The notes under the pieces are model-generated. The model was not told the DNA's origin, ran no database searches, and saw only the letters and a list, made by a program, of their open reading frames with translations. DNA of 64,000 bases, from contig JAYJMM010000110.1 of the NCBI GenBank assembly GCA_037349105.1, positions 2,852,001-2,916,000 on the forward strand. Direction: 5' to 3'. The stretch is from Limnomonas spitsbergensis. Lineage: Eukaryota > Chlorophyta > Chlorophyceae > Chlamydomonadales. Below, piece by piece: positions 33,101-47,100 of the stretch (the stretch's first letter is position 1; each line of letters starts with the position of its first letter). The position numbers were made by a program, and so were the translations under genes.

Positions 33101-36049
33101 CTTATGGCATAGGGTTTGAGTTTTAGGACTTAGGTTTCAGGGCTTTATGGTCTAGGGTTTGGAGTTCAGGGCTTGTGATCTGTGATTTATGGTTTACGGT
33201 GAAGTCTTAAGGGTTTGAGGATTTTAAAGTTGGATTTAGGACGTTCGATTTAAGGGTGTTGGATTTGAGGGTTTGGATTTAGGGTGCTGGATTTGAGGGT
33301 TAAGGACGTTGGGCTTCAGTTTGGTAGGGTTTTTTGGGGGGGGGTCAGCAGACAGTTAGGGTGTAAGGTTAAGGGTGAAGATCTTGGGGCAGCTGCTTGG
33401 TGGTCACTGCATCTAGATCTATGCAGCCAAGTAAAAAGGATCTTTCACTTCCGAGCGCAGACAATTTTGTGCTATTGCAGGCTGTTCGTATTTGTATTAC
33501 GCTGCACCAGGGATTGAATGAAGTACAATTATGTGGTACGCAGCAGTACAGGCCCACCTTGAGATCTCGGTGGATCACCCTCGGGTGGAGGTACGCGAGA
33601 CCCGACGCAATATCATGGGAGACCTACGGGGGTAGCAGGTACAAGCATTACACAGGCAGTACATTGCAGTACAGTGTGAGACAGTACAGTGGAATTTGGG
33701 CATGCCAGTGCAGACTGTGCATAAGTATGTCTGATGTACAGTGCAGATCTTTACCGTGCAAAAAAACTCTACCCCTCCACATTTCCATGCCTGCTCTACC
33801 TCCACACCTGCCACACATTCACACCTGAAATCCTCCCGTCTCTGCAACACCTCCACACCTTTACGTCTGTCATACTTGCACACCTCCACACCCCTATGGC
33901 AGAGAATCGTACCATATCTGCAACACCTCAAGCACCTTCATGCGCCACTTGCTATGCTCATGGATGTGTTTAGGGAGGTGAATTCCACACCTCCACACCT
34001 CCATACCTGCAACACCTCGAGCAATTCCATGCGCCTCTTGTTGTGCGCATGGATGCGCTCTGCAAGATTGCCTCCCTGGACCAGCTCCATGATGAGAGCC
34101 ACCTGACGAAGGTTGAGGGTTGAGGATCTGGGATTGGGAGTTCAGGTTTTATATGGAGCTGAGGGTTTTTAGGTTTTTCGGGTAGCGGAAAACTGTTCTC
34201 TTTCGGTTGGCTCACCTCGGGGTCGTTGAGTTGGCCCCTAAATATCATTTGGGTAAGGCACAGTCTGAAGCAAGTTGTTAAGGCGATACCTTTCCGTTTT
34301 CAGTATCACTTTCCTCTATAACTAATTCATGGACCGCAATTACATACAAAATTTATGAATTATTAAGGCGCAACTTTGATTGTGATGCTCTGATGGACTG
34401 TAAAAAGTCGAGTTTATCAATAAAATACAGGCGAGTTGGGTATGGTGACAGCTAGGGACACCTAACACGTAAGTGGGTTTCAGGGTTAAGACATGTGTGA
34501 TGACAATGGCAATTTCCATTGGGGGGCATTCATGGCAGCAGCTTCCTCCTTGAACCCTCTACTATGATAGTACGAAGTTTATGAAGAATATAAAAATTTC
34601 ACTTGGTTGCAGATTGGTGGCTTAGAGGAAGTCTAGTGGCTCAGATCTGGTGACCTAGATCTGGTGGCTTAGATCTGGTGGCTTAGATCTGGTGGCTTAG
34701 ATCTGGTGGCTTAGATCTGGTGGCTTAGATCTGGTGGCTTAGATCTGGTGGCATAGACGAAGTCTAGTTTTGACTATAATTCCTGTTGAAGGTCATTCCA
34801 GCACTTCTGACCACTGGTGCTGATAAAATAATCATGGATGCTCATCCACTTCTTCTGCGTCATCTCGTATCTCGTATCTAGTATCTAATATATCGTATCT
34901 ACCATGTCATATCCCATACCGCATATCTAACATCTCATATCTCATATCTAACATCGCGTACCTCATATCACGTATGTCGTATCTAGTATCTAAATATCTA
35001 ATGTCGCGTATTTCGTATCCCAATTGGATTCTTCTCACCGGCTGCTGCTTGAACTGCTTGGCCGCATGCCTCAGTCCACGTCCCAATTCCGGGCCCTTCA
35101 AAAGAAAAAGCACAGCATATTAATGAATTGGAATATGAAAGCATGCTGAAATAATGGTTGTTTGCTCTGGGAGGCAGGGGGAGGCAGGGGGGGGAAGGGC
35201 AAAGCTTAGGGTTTACGTCAAGTTCCGGCCCTTGCAAGAAAATAAAATAAAATTACGGCAGATACCGCACACGATTTGGCAAATATTGATTATTGATTAT
35301 TGATTATTGATTATCGATTATTGATTATTGATTATCGATTATTGATTATTGATTATTGATTATTGATTATTTTATCGGGGAGACAGTCAGGGTTATGAAC
35401 AATGTGTGGGAGGGGGGGGGGGGCAGAGTTCTTGCCTTTTTGGTCTGCATTCAAACTCCGGAGCATTGTTTTTTAAACATGACACATATACAAAGCATAG
35501 AGGTATCGCCGCCGCTGGCTCTGCAAAGGCACATGGACACCACAAAACTACCCTTCATCCCGTCCCCCGCCCCCTGCCCCCCGCCCCCCACCCCCCACCC
35601 CCCGCCCCGGCCAACCTCGGCCACCCTCGGCCACCGCCACCGCCACCGCCACCGCCACCGCCACCGCCCCTGCCACCGCCCCGGCCACCGCCCCGGCCAC
35701 CGCCCCGGCCACCGCCCCGGCCACCGCCACCGCCACCGCCCCTGCCACCGCCCCGGCCACCGCCCCGGCCACCGCCCCGGCCACCGCCCCGGCCACCGCC
35801 CCGGCCACCGCCCCGGCCACCGCCCCGGCCACCGCCCCGGCCACCGCCCCGGCCACCGCCCCGGCCACCGCCCCGGCCACCGCCCCGGCCACCGCCCCGG
35901 CCACCGCCCCAGCCACCGCCCCAGCCACCCTCAGCCACCCTCAGCCACCCTCAACCACCCTCAACCACCCTCAACCACCCTCAACCACCCTCAACCACCC
36001 TCAACCACCCTCAACCACCCTCAACCACCCTCAACCACCCTCAACCACC

Positions 36050-36102
<53 letters not shown>

Positions 36103-38132
36103 ACCATCTCATCAACTTCTGCGTCCTCCAGCTGTCCCATTTCTCAAACGACTGCCTACCCACTGGTCAACTGCCTGATGGCTGTCAGCCACAGCCCCCT
36201 CTAAAGCGGCACATCACGTACAACCACCCCACCTTCCAGTTGTCCTTTCGCTACGCGACCACCTACCTGCTTGTTTAGGGTTAAGGGCTGGGTAAGGGTA
36301 AAGTCTAAACCCTGTCCCTTCCCTACACAATTACCTACCTGCTTGTTTCCTGCCTGATGGCCATCCGCCGCCGTTTTTTCTGTAACGGCAGCAGGCACGA
36401 CTATCCCACCCTCCAGGCCCTTCCCTACACGTTCACTACCTATTGGCCTCCTGCCCGATGACTGCCCGCCGCCGTTTCCTCTACGGCCGCACCAGGCACG
36501 ACCACCCCACCCTCCAGTGCGCCACACGGCTGCCTACCTGTCAATGCCCTGCCCGACGACTGTCCGCCGCCGCCACCTTCATAGGGGCACACCAGAGATA
36601 ACCACATCCGCCACTTCTCCAGGCTCTGCCCCACACATTCGCCTACCCCACAGTCCACACAGCTGCCTACCTGTTGGCCTCCTGCCTGATGAATGTCCGC
36701 CGCTGCCGCCACCTCCCCTGAAGGAGTACCAGGCACGACCACCACTCCCTTCAGGCGCCCCGTCGCAACGTTGCCAGTAGCGGGAGCAGAAGATGTAACA
36801 CCAGCCCCACCCGCAGTAGCAGCAGGTTTTGCTGCCGCAGCCGAAGCAGCAGCAGCGGCCGCAGCGGCGGCGGCGGCATTCAAATCGCCAGCAGCAAGAT
36901 CCATCATCCCAGTAGCACTTGCGGAAGCTCCTCTGGCTGTTGCAGCTGCTCCAAAACCAAAATAACCACAAAAACCACCAGCATCATCAGCAGCAGTTAT
37001 TTCGCCAGAGCTGCCCTTGACATCCTTAGCCGCAGCAGGTGCCTCCAGATCCAGCGGATCCAGACCCAGATCTAGATCCGACTGAGGGCCGAGCTGTGCG
37101 CTCCGGCTCCGTCTCCCCGCGATCGTAGAAAGTGTCCAGCCCCCCCCTGCGGCGGAGGTGGGTACAAGACACGATCGGCGCAAAGCACCTCCTTGTCCTC
37201 GACCTCCTCCTCCTACGACACCTCTTCTTCCTGCGCCTGCTCCACCACCACCACTTCCTCCTCCCCCGCCTCCACTCATGCGCCTCCCCTCACTGAGCGC
37301 CCCGTGCCCTGTTAACGCTCCGCCTCCCCCTCCGCCTGCTCCCTCCCCCCTCTGTCCTCCTGCCTCTCCCGCCCCCCGCCCCGCCGGCGGCGTAACGGTG
37401 CCCCCCGCCGCCGTCGACGCCGCCGCCGCCGCTCCGGCGGCCAGATCCCGCGGTGAATCTGCTGTTCCCTCCCGGGTATCTTCGGCAGAAACCCCGAACG
37501 TGAACCTCCGAAAAACATTTGAAACTTTCCGATAAACCGTCTCCCCTCCTCCACCCCACAGGCTTGACCAGGGCATGGATCTAGGGGCCGATCCTAGATC
37601 ATCCAGGTGTCCCGTGCCCAGATCTAGATCCGATCTGGGCCGGACGGGGATGACCACCTGGTCGCTGGGAGCTCCGGAGCCAGTGAACGCACCAGCTGCT
37701 GCTGCGGCGGCTGCAGTGGCGGCTGCAGCTGCATTGTCTGTTGTTGCTGCGGCGGCTGCGGCTGTAGCGTCTGCTGTTTTTGCTGCTACTGCTGCTGCGG
37801 GAGTGGGCTCCATCTCGAGCAAGGCTCGAACAGGGTTCCTGCCCAGAGTTTGCCGTCCCAGAGCAAAACTGGGAGCCGGCCCTGGAGATGCAGCGCCAGC
37901 TGGCGCGGTGTAGCGTTGGCGGATCTCGGATCCGGATCTCAGATCTGGCGCTGTGGCGGGATCTAGCGCAATGGCGAGATCCGGCGCCGAGGCAACAGCT
38001 GGTAGGAGACCAGTGGAGGCATGGGAGCGGAAAGGAGGAACTGCGCCGTGGCCCCGCAACCTTTGCCACTGCCTCTGCCACTGCTGCTGCTGCTGCTGCT
38101 CCTGTTGCTGCTGCTGCTGCTCCCGCTGCTCT

Positions 38133-38165
<33 letters not shown>

Positions 38166-41100
38166 CGTTGCTGCCCCGGCATTTTCTGCTGCAGCTCCTT
38201 TCCTTCCTCCTCCTCCTCCTCCTCCTCCTCCTCGTGCTGCTGCTGCTGCTGCCGGGGTGGGGGGTGATTTGCCAACGCTCCAGAACCACCGAGCAGCTGA
38301 GGGTTCCGGAGCATCAGCGTAGGAGCAGACGGTGTCGGCGCAAAGACCCCTCCAGAGCTACCGCCGCCACCCTCCTCCTCAGAGCCGCCTCCGCCGCTGC
38401 CAAACCCGATCGGCCCCGCGCCGCCCAAACCTGCAGCTGCTCCGGCAGCCGCTACTGACCCGCCGCCAAGCCCGACTTGACTCAAATCGTACCCCCCCGC
38501 TAAGCCGCCGGCCACGGACCTCCTGCCGGAGCCGGAGTCTTGGTGATTCGAGCTACCCCCCACAGAGCTGCTGCTCAAGCCGGCCGCGGCAGCTGCGGCC
38601 CCGAGGCCTGTGGCTGCCAGCAGGGTCACCAAACGGCTGCTCCCGCGGAAGGCGCTGCACATGTCCACCTCCTTGACAAGGGACTGTGGGGGTGGAGGGT
38701 TAAGGTTTAAGTGCGAAGGGTAAAGGATCGAGTGTGAACAGGTGGCTGCTCCCGCGGAAGACGCTGCTCATGTCCACCTCCTTGACCAGGGCATGAGGTT
38801 GTAGACTTTGGCGTCCAATGATTGCGGATGAGGGTTCAGGGCTCACGGCTCAGGGATTCTGGATTAGGGTGCAGGGTTAAGTGTGGCCAGGCGGCTGCTT
38901 CCGCGGAAGGCGCTGCACATGTCCAATTCCTAGACCAGGGCCTTCGGGGGTGAAGGGTTTAGGCTTAAGGGTAATAGGTGTGTAGGATCAAGTGTGACCA
39001 GGCGGCTGCTCCCGCGGAAGATACTGCACGTACCCACCTCCTTGACCAGGGCCTGAGGGGGTAAAGGGTTTAAGGGTTCGCTGAAAAGGGTAGCGGTTGG
39101 AGCTCAAGTGTCACCAGATGGCTGTTCCCGCAGAAGGTAATGCACATACCCACCTCCCTGCAGAGTGATGGGGAGGTTAAGGGGTTAGAAGAAGGGTTGA
39201 ATATAAACCCTTAACCCTCAAGCCTCAACCCTAAACCCTTAACTCCAGACCACGACCCTCAACCCTCAATTTCAAATCCTAAACCCTTCAATTTTAAACC
39301 TCGGCCTAAACCCTTGACCCTTAGCCCTGAACCCTAAACCATTAACCCTAAACCCTAAATCCTTCCCTCATAACCCAGATTTACCTACATGATCTGCACC
39401 GCGACTTGCTGTCCCCTCTTCTGGCCCACTACTTCGGAACTTCTGTCCCCCCAGTATTGACCCTGAACCCTGAAACATAAACCAGAAACCCTATATCCTG
39501 AACCCGACCTCCTAACCCAACACCTTAAACCCTCGACTCTCAACCCTACATCCTAAACTCTTAAACATGCATACTAAACCCTTAACGCTTAGCCCGGAAC
39601 CCTGCACCCTAAATCCTACATCATAACCCTCAACCCTTAGCCCTGAACCCTAAACCCTACATCATAAACCCTCGACCGTTTGCCCCGAACCCTAACCCCA
39701 AACCCTACATCATACACCCTCAACCCTTACCTCATAATCCACCGGATCTACTGACATGATCTTCACCGCGACCCGCTGCCCCCTCCACTGGCACTCCTTG
39801 ACCACTCCAAAATCTCCGTCCCTCCCAATATAATTATCCCTCAACCCTGAACCCTCAGCCCTCAACCTTTCACCCCAACCTTTAAACCCTCTACCCCTTA
39901 CCTCATAATCCACCAGATCTCCTGACATGATCTTAACCGCGACCCGTTGACCCCGCCACTGGCACTCCTTCACCACTCCGAAACCGCCAGCCCCCAGCAT
40001 GCGGCCCAGGAAGGGCTCAACCTCCACTGCATAATCCACATCGAGTTCGATCTGCAAAGGGGGGAGAGGGCATACGAAGTTAGGGTAGGGGTGGAGGCGC
40101 CAACTTCCTCCCCCAGCATGCGGCCCAGGAAGGGCTCAACCTCCACTGCATAATCCACATCGAGTTCGATCTGCAAAGGGGGGAGAGAGCATACGAAGTT
40201 AGGGTAGGGGTGGAGGCGCCAACTTCCTCCCCCAGCATGCGGCCCAGGAAGGGCTCAACCTCCACTGCATAATCCACATCGAGTTCGATCTGCAAAGGGG
40301 GGAGAGAGCATACGAAGTTAGGGTAGGGGTGGAGGCGCCAACTTCCTCCCCCAGCATGCGGCCCAGGAAGGGCTCAACCTCCACTGCATAATCCACATCG
40401 AGTTCGATCTGCAAAGGGGGGAGAGAGCATACGAAGTTAGGGTAGGGGTGGAGGCGCCAACTTCCTCCCCCAGCATGCGGCCCAGGAAGGGCTCAACCTC
40501 CACTGCATAATCCACATCGAGTTCGATCTGCAAAGGGGGGAGAGAGCATACGAAGTTAGGGTAGGGGTGGAGGCGCCAACTTCCTCCCCCAGCATGCGGC
40601 CCAGGAAGGGCTCAACCTCCACCGCATAATCCACATCCAGCTCAATCTGCGCCAGAAAAAAGGGGGGGGGGGGCAGAATGTATAGTTCCTTGCGGGGATG
40701 ACAGCCAGCCCCCAGCATGCGGCACAGGAAGGTCTCAAACTCTACTGCATAATCCACATCCAGCACAATCCAAGGATGCACGTGCGAGGATGAAATGGGA
40801 ATACGATGGATAAGGGCAGATTGCCATATGGAACACACTGCCAGGGTTACCGTTTTGAACCTTTTAATTGAAGCACGTTTAATTGAGGCGCGTTTTCATG
40901 GATCCGAGCCCCCCACAAAAAACGTGAACGGAGAACGGAGGATAACACTTTGGATAAGGGCAGGGTTGGGCACCTCCCCAGCAGATGGGGCAGGGGTGGG
41001 CACCTCCCCAGCAGATGGGGCAGGGGTGGGCACCTCCCCAGCAGACGGGGCAGGGGTGGGCACCTCCCCAGCAGACGGGGCAGGGGTGGGCACCTCCCCA

Positions 41101-44100
41101 TAACATGGGGCAGGGGTGGGCACCTCCCCAGCAGATGGGGCAGGGGTGGGCACCTCCCCAGCAGATGGGGCAGGGGTGGGCACCTCCCCAGCAGATGGGG
41201 CAGGGGTGGGCACCTCCCCAGAAGATGGGGCAGGGGTGGGCACCTCCCCAGAAGATGGGGCAGGGGTGGGCACCTCCCCAGCAGATGGGGCAGGGGTGGG
41301 CACCTCCCCAGCAGATGGGGCAGGGGTGGGCACCTCCCCAGCAGATGGGGCAGGGGTGGGCACCTCCCCAGCAGATGGGGCAGGGGTGGGCACTTCCCCA
41401 GAAGATGGGGCAGGGGTGGGCACTTCCCCAGCAGATGGGCCAGGGGTGGGCACCTCCCCAGCAGATGGGGCAGGGGCGGGCACCTCCCCAGCAGATGGGG
41501 CAGGGGTGGGCACCTCCCCAGCAGATGGGGCAGGGGTGGGCACCTCCCCAGAAGATGGGGCAGGGGTGGGCACCTCCCCAGCAGATGGGGCAGGGGTGGG
41601 CACCTCCCCAGCAGATGGGGCAGGGGTGGGCACCTCCCCAGAACATGGGGCAGGGGTGGGCACCTCCCCAGCAGATGGGGCAGGGGTGGGCACCTCCCCA
41701 GCAGATGGGGCAGGGGTGGCCCCCCCCCCCCTACAGATGGGGCAGGGATTACTCTACCTCCACCGCATAATCGACATCGAGCCAAATCTGAGCCAAGAAA
41801 AGCGGGTGGGGCAGGAGGGGCGTCCAATGCGTCCAATGCGAAATAACCATTCAGCTCAATATACAACAGCAAAAGAGGGGGGATCAGGAAGGGCTGGGGG
41901 TAAGGGAAGAGGCTCCTAACGCCACCCCCAGCATTTGGGCCAAATGGCCATATGGCGCAGAGCCGCGTAATTAACATCCCCAGTTCGAATCCTGGCGCGG
42001 CGTGGGATGCAGCAGGGGGGATCGCCTCAAAAGGAGCTGTGCTTCTAGGGGGGGAGAGTTGTAAGGATGCGCGGAACGTAGTTGAAGCGCAGTCCAATTT
42101 CCTTTTTGTACTCATGGGCGCAGAGCTTGGCTAAGCCGTCCCAGCTGGTGGCAAGTGCATCCTGACCCAAACCCCTCCCTCTGGACAAGGAGTAGGTAGC
42201 TGGGAGGTAGCTGGGAGAGGTGCCCCCCCCCTCCAAATGGATCGGCCTGCCAGGGTGACCGCTTCAAATCTAACCGAAGCACTTTTTTTCACGTTCCTGG
42301 GCCCCCCGCAAAAATCTCGTGGGGGTATCGGCCGGCCAAGGTGACCGTTGTAGATTCTTAAATTGAAGCACCTGATGGGTCTAAGCCCCCGACAAACAAA
42401 TCTGGAGAGGATATCGGCCGACCAGGATTTCCCATTTTTGTTTTGTTCGAACTCACGGGTGCCAAGCTCGGCCAAGCTGCTCCCGCCGGCGGCAAGTGCG
42501 TCCTGGCCCAGCCCCCTCCCACTGGCGGAAAAAGAGCGCCCCCGTTAGCGGCAAACGGAGAGACTTGACGCATCCCTGCCAGCCCAGCCTCTGCAGAAGG
42601 GGCGCCTAGAAGCTGCCTGGAAGCTGGCATGGCGCTTTGAAGAAGCTGTTGAGAAGCTGCACGTTGCCCCAAGTGTTGATCTTGCCCAGTGGGGTCCCCG
42701 CCGTCCTCGCTTCTGCCGCCGCCGCTGCCGCCGCCGCCCCGGCAGCTGCGGCAATTGTTAATTCTCTGGGTGCTGCCCTCAGCGGAGAGTAAGACTGCGC
42801 GGAAGCGGTCGGAGAGGCTGCTCGGTAGCGGCTGCCAGCTGGGGGCGTCCAAGTGGACGTGGCAGGACGCACACCTGGGCCTGTCAAACAAAAACAGGCA
42901 TTTTTGGGGTGTGAGGGCAATATGTGAATGGTCGGAGATTTTGCTGTTGCAGCGGCTGCCAGCTGGGAGCGTCCAAGTGGATGTGGGAGGACAGGCACCT
43001 GCATCTGTATGGTAGCCGCAGGCATGTTCAGGGTTTGAGATAAATACTTGGGGTGGTTGGGGAGGCTGCTCGGCAGCAGCTGCCAGCGGGTTGCGTCCAA
43101 GTGGGTGTGTCAGGACGGACACCTGGGCCTGTCAAACAAAAGCAGGCATGTTCGGGGTGTGAAAACAATATGTGGAGTGGTGGGAGAGGCTGCTCGGAAG
43201 CGGCTGCCAGCTGGTTGCATGCAAGTGGATGTGGCAGGCTGGGCACCTGCGCATGTAAGGTAACTGCAGGCATGTTTGGGGTTCAGGGTTCAGAGTGTGG
43301 GGTAATGGGTAAGGAGAGAAGAAACGCAGTCATGTTTTGACCGTGGGGTTTATATTGAAGCGGTTGGAAAGGCTGCTCGCCAGCTGGGGGGAGATTCTGC
43401 AACAGCTTACAGAAACGACAGATACAGATACAGAGACAGATTGAGATACAGATACAGCAGCTACCCAAACAGTACCTGAGGAGGTGAAGGCGCACGTCGT
43501 CACGGTCCAGCCCACTCAGCTGAAGGTGGCCTGCCTGCTGGCCTGTCCGATAGCGTACCTCCGGGCCCGCCCCTTCATGGTCATGCGGAGAAATGCGAGT
43601 GTGGGTTCTAGGTGTAAGGTTCAGGTTTAAGGGTTTAGGGTCGAGGGTCGAGGGCCCAGGGATAAGCGTTTATCGTTTAGGGTGAAGGATTTAGGGTTTA
43701 GGGTTTAGGGTTTAGGGTTTAGGGTTCAAGTTGTCAGGATTTGATCCCTAGGAACCTAGAGACACTCAATGTTGTACCAAATGGAGTTGTGTGTGTTTGT
43801 ACACAAAAAGAATTGTGCACCATATCTTATTATCTCTAACTAAACGAAATACAGTAACGGAAATCCAGCTTAGACTCCACAGGGGGGTGCTGTTAGGGAT
43901 TCACTAGTGCCAGCAAGGAAGAAATACACCCTGAGGCGTGGATGAAGGAAGGCACCTGTTCAGCCGCAGCGTTAGAGAGACGACCATCGCCTGTTTGTCT
44001 TAATGAGAATGTGAAGCATTCAGTTGGTCGTACCCACCGGACCGTACGCCCAGGCAATACCCCTCCATTTGCTTGTTAGAAAACACCCTGAGGCGTGGAT

Positions 44101-47100
44101 GAAGGAAGGCACCCGCTCGGCCGCAGCACTGGGTAACCTACCATCTAACACCGCGTGAGGGTAACCGGCACCCGCCCGGGAATACCCGAGGTTTGCCACC
44201 CCCCATCCATTATTTACTGAGACGGATATATCTCGTCGGGCCAGAGCAACCCAACGCAACAGACAGGCCATCTCACCTCCGCCGGACCTATCCCCTGTTC
44301 CTCCTCCTTGGATGTCGTCCGCGTCCAGATGGTCTCCGTGCGGCATCAGAAGGTCATCTAATGGGAGGGGGGCAGACAAGATGAGGAAGAGAGAAAGCTG
44401 TGCCCTCTACTTGGGCGTGGAGGTTAAGGAAACTGCGCAGGTTGGGGCCGCAGCCACATCCACGCTGTTACCATCAAACAAGATGGTATACTCGTTTAGA
44501 AAGAGGTTCTTTCTAAAAGCAGACTCGGCTTGATCCACAGCCAGGCCACAGCCAGCCATGCCACAGCCAGCCATGCTGGGGACAATGCAGTACATAACAA
44601 CCAGTGCCGTGCAATTGCACCCTAAACCTTAAACCCTTAACCCTAAACCTTAAACCTTAAACCTTAAACCCTAAAACCCCCAACCCCCAACCCCCAACCC
44701 CCAACCCCCAACCCCCAACCCCCAACCCCCAACCCCCAACCCCCAACCCCCAACCCCTAACCCCTAACCCCTAACCCCTAACCCCTAACCCCTAATCCCT
44801 AATCCCTAACCCCCAAACCCTTACCCCTTTAAACCAAAAAACATCACAACCAGTGCTGTGCAATTGCGCCCTAATTCACACATCGTGCAATTAATTACAT
44901 CCTCGACTGGTAAAGTAGCTGAATTTGCCATGAGATTACGGTGACTGAAACTCAGCTAAGTGACTGGGTCACCGCAAGGACCATAATCGGCACAGCACTG
45001 ATCACATCACATCATATCATTGAGTTATCTTCCCTGTCCCCTTCACCCCCCCCCCCCCCACCCCTTCCACCCCCCAGCTCCCATCGCTTACCTCTTGCCC
45101 CCCTCCCCCACACACTACCTGCCCTCCCCTCACCCAGACCAAACAAAGAGAAAGGAGAATAAGCAGCGCCAAACATGGCCAGCATGGTTGCAAACTACCT
45201 CCCTCCCCCCGTTCCTTTATTGCCTCCCTCCCCTCTCCGTCCCTCCCCCTCCTTTCCCTCTTCCACCTCCCTCCACCTCTTCCCCCTCCCTCCCAGGCTC
45301 CCCCCACACCCTCATTGCCCCCCTCCCCTCTCTCTCCCTCCTCCCCCCTCCTCTTTTCCACACACACTACCTGCCCCGCACCACCCAGACCAAACAGCGG
45401 CAACGGAGAATAGGCGGCGCCGAACATGGCCGGCATGGTTGCGAAGTTGGCATCCCCCTCCCCCCCTACCACCCCCTTATTGTCCCCCCTCCCCTTCCCC
45501 CCCCACCCCCAACTACCTGCCCCCGCCCCACCCGGACCAAACAGCAACAATGGAGAATATGCAGTGCCAGACATGGCCGGCATGGTTGCGAACTTGGCAC
45601 CCCCCCCCCCCCCACACCCCCTTATTGCCTCCCTCCCCTCTTCCTCCCTCCCCCTCCTCCCCTTCCCCACACACTACCTGCCCCCGCCTCACCCGGACCT
45701 AACAGCGACAAAGGAGAATACGCAGCACCGAGCATGGCTGGCATGGTTGCAAACTTGATGCCTCCATCGCATATCCCGCTAGCTCGATGCGGCGAAGACT
45801 CCAGCCGCTCCAAATCGGCCTAGGTAAGGGTTTAGGGTTCAGGTTTAAGGTTGCAGGTTGTAGGTTTTAGGTTTCAGGTTTAAGGTTTAAGGTGTTAAGG
45901 TTTTTGGATTTAGGGTTTAGGTATTAGGGGTTAGGTTTTAGGTTGTGGGGTTAAGGTTATAGGGTTTAGGGTTTGGGGTTTAGGGTTTAGGGTTTGGCAG
46001 CAGTGGTAGGCAAAAATCAGGTGAACAGGTGGAAAGTTACAGTAGTTAGTATGTGCATTGGGTAAACAGTCTTAAAAGAGCAAACATAGGCCACAACATC
46101 ACAAAATCAGGTGAGTGATTGAAACACAGGGGTGGGCAGCGTAATCAGGCGAGATGTGAGAGCGTAGCCTTTTTTGTTGGACCACGGTGGAAAAAGATAA
46201 AAAGCTACGCCCTGTGGGAGCGTGAGAGGAGCGTAAGGAAACAGCGCAGCCTGGGCCGACGCTCCCGCAGTGCGCTGTTAGTATTTTTGTTCCTTGTCGG
46301 CGAGGCCACGGCCCATTCCGCACTGCAGTATTTTGAACCCTCACACCCCCACAGGGCGTATGGGCCCGGTATGGGGGGCGTGTGGGGGCGTGTGTTCCTC
46401 ACGATCGTTGTAGGGTTTGAAAGCAAGGGTTTAACTTGAGTGAGCCCTGCTGCCCAAAATTGCATGTATATAACCCAGTCTGCCTTCAGATGCATTTCGA
46501 AATTTGAATTTGAAATCCAGCCTGTGCTGTACCAGTTGCGGTGTTTAGTGGTTACACTAGGTCACAGGCACATTTTCATCGCCCCATGGACCGCACGAAA
46601 CTTTTTTTTACTTCGGGATTTCGAATTTTCGAATACCGGTATGAGTCACTCTTTACCTGTGTGAGCCCCAAGTGTGACCAGTAGCCCGTCACGCCCTCCC
46701 CCGCCGTGTCCCGCCTCGACGCGACAGTGCTCAGCGACGAGGCGCCCTTTCGAGCGCCGGCGCTGGAGGCGGCGGTTCCGGAGCCGCCGCGCTGTACTGC
46801 CGCAGCCGCTGCCGTCCTAGTAGTAGCAATACTGACAATGCTGCTGTGCGCGGGGTGTAGGGGGCCGCCGGAAGGGTTCGGGCTTTGTCCCCAGCAAAAG
46901 GACAGGGCGGCGCGGAGGGAGGTGGCCCGGGGCGGGACCGGGCGGTGGTCTGCGCTGCCGCCGGCTAGCTCCAACGGTCGGAAGGTTTCTAGCCGCGGGG
47001 AAGAGACCTGCCAAGGACAGGCGTTGGGCGTGTGTTTGGAAAGGTTTTGGTATTAATCGGGTGTTCTTTTGGCGTCTGTTGGGTATTAATGGGGTACTGA

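Noticed and set aside
35356..36278. His/Pro/Arg-rich ORFs on + and Gly/Ala-rich ORFs on -
   Set aside because: Product of the 12-bp GC-rich array inside a kinase intron.
37158..38676. Plus-strand ORFs antisense to the kinase insert
   Set aside because: Shadows of a GC-rich coding exon; the minus frame has consistent phases and kinase context.
41960..42006. tRNA gene
   Set aside because: Only a T-arm-like hairpin is convincing; no D-arm, anticodon arm or standard acceptor stem.
40847..42115. Several 250-420 codon ORFs on both strands
   Set aside because: They come from the 30-bp minisatellite, open in many frames because 30 is divisible by three.
43500..43590. Plus-strand hydrophobic stretch LKVACLLACPIAYLRARPFM
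   Set aside because: No supporting splice sites or neighbours on the plus strand; the minus strand fits a 44-nt exon in phase.
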